Assembly (NCBI GenBank): GCA_026707905.1
Contig: JAPOVY010000020.1
Coordinates: forward strand, 1 to 52,806
Source: Gammaproteobacteria bacterium
GTDB taxonomy: Bacteria > Pseudomonadota > Gammaproteobacteria > Pseudomonadales > Azotimanducaceae
Direction of reading: 5' to 3'
Length of the DNA: 52,806 nt
Part shown: positions 52,426 through 52,806 of the stretch, piece after piece
Position numbering within the stretch: the first letter of the stretch is position 1
How the letters are laid out: each line of letters starts with the position of its first letter
Position numbers and translations under genes: made by a program
Notes under the pieces: model-generated
What the model saw: only the letters and a program-made list of their open reading frames with translations
The model's database searches: none
What the model was told of the DNA's origin: nothing

Positions 52426-52806
52426 ATGAGTCTCCTACCGAACACACTGACCGTCATTCGAATCCTGATGGTGTTGCCTATTGGGTGGACGCTCTGGACG
52501 GGTCAATTCGGAACGTGTCTGGTCCTCTTGATCATCGCCGGCGTTTCCGACTCATTGGATGGCTTTCTCGCGCGGCGCTTCAATTCCACTTCGCGGTTCG
52601 GCGAAGTGGCGGATCCGATTGCAGACAAGCTGCTAGCGTTGGTGGTCGTATCCGTGATGTTGCTTACGGGATTGTTACCACTTTGGGCTTCCTCAATCAT
52701 CATCGGGCGAGAGGTCGTCATTCTCGTGTGCGCGATTGCTTTTCGATCGATCGTACAACGCTTAGACATTGAACCATTGATGATCAGCCGCATCAATACA
52801 TCGGTG
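52426..52806 (+). CDS. CDP-alcohol phosphatidyltransferase family protein, 3' end cut by the window
   Basis: The first 127 codons are present, starting MSLLPNTLTVIRILMVLPIG. The diagnostic motif D-x2-D-G-x2-A-R-x8-G-x3-D-x3-D is complete as DSLDGFLARR followed by GEVADPIAD, near residues 42-68. The surrounding segments are hydrophobic membrane helices. The family joins a CDP-linked diacylglycerol to an alcohol, as in phosphatidylglycerophosphate synthase. A PgsA-like gene between a DUF2066 gene and hda is a gammaproteobacterial pattern, so this may be the accessory PgsA-like protein and not the essential PgsA. A longer overlapping frame (52320-52772) in another phase is a shadow. Confidence 0.88.
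   Translation, partial: MSLLPNTLTVIRILMVLPIGWTLWTGQFGTCLVLLIIAGVSDSLDGFLARRFNSTSRFGEVADPIADKLLALVVVSVMLLTGLLPLWASSIIIGREVVILVCAIAFRSIVQRLDIEPLMISRINTSV

Noticed and set aside
52320-52772. 150-codon plus-strand frame at the right edge
   Set aside because: It overlaps the DUF2066 end and runs in a different phase from the CDP-alcohol phosphatidyltransferase motif, which is the real gene.
1-52806. CRISPR arrays, insertion sequences, prophage or integrative element
   Set aside because: No regularly spaced repeats, transposase, integrase, phage structural genes or conjugation genes were seen anywhere in the window.

Overview
This window looks like a piece of a gammaproteobacterial chromosome, probably from a marine or otherwise environmental, little-studied lineage; that placement is inferred from gene content. 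The order dcd, apbC, metG, rnfABCDG..E, nth, argG, rnt, grxD, argD/argF follows a backbone that I recall from Pseudomonas-type genomes. purM next to a DUF2066 gene and a CDP-alcohol phosphatidyltransferase is also a gammaproteobacterial arrangement. Coding density is high: several tail-to-tail gene pairs overlap at their stop codons, and one divergent pair shares a single CATG as both start codons. I saw no rRNA, tRNA, CRISPR array, insertion sequence or phage gene.

Layout. 1-2126 (+): the end of a PdxA-like gene, a zinc alcohol dehydrogenase and a fumarylacetoacetate-hydrolase family protein, probably a small catabolic operon. 2207-3903 (-): a tight operon of HAD phosphatase, a ThiS/MoaD-type ubiquitin-like protein ending in Gly-Gly, and an unusual phosphoribosyltransferase. 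4239-17382: mixed housekeeping and metabolic genes (thiol peroxidase, lytic transglycosylase-like lipoprotein, PQQ-type sugar dehydrogenase, DinG-type Fe-S helicase, M16 lipoprotein peptidase, epoxide hydrolase, glycerate kinase-like protein, a giant DUF349 protein, alpha/beta hydrolase). 17521-21941 (-): class Ia ribonucleotide reductase, with tandem NrdR-box-like palindromes upstream of nrdA. 22503-24734 (+): an ankyrin-repeat protein.

24750-36084 carries the arginine genes argF, argD and argG with grxD and rnt. Between argD and grxD lies accessory material: a PatB/MalY-type C-S lyase, a tandem CaiB-CaiB CoA-transferase fusion, a hipBA toxin-antitoxin pair and a CPBP membrane protease. Between argG and nth sit an orphan HepT-like protein and an orphan DUF2442 protein.

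37209-48240 (-) is the metG-rnf-nth block. The rnf operon is split: rnfABCDG follow metG, but rnfE-nth are separated from them by a Rieske oxygenase, an F420-type luciferase-like oxidoreductase and a methylmalonate-semialdehyde dehydrogenase. RnfC lacks its usual N-terminal domain, and RnfG carries Arg in place of Gly in its flavin-attachment motif. This modified, interrupted Rnf locus and the HAD-UbL-PRTase operon are the best candidates here for undescribed biology.

48336-52806 returns to conserved genes: apbC-dcd (+), purM (-), a DUF2066 protein and the first 127 codons of a CDP-alcohol phosphatidyltransferase cut by the window end. All identifications come from reading motifs and gene order by eye; no database search was run.
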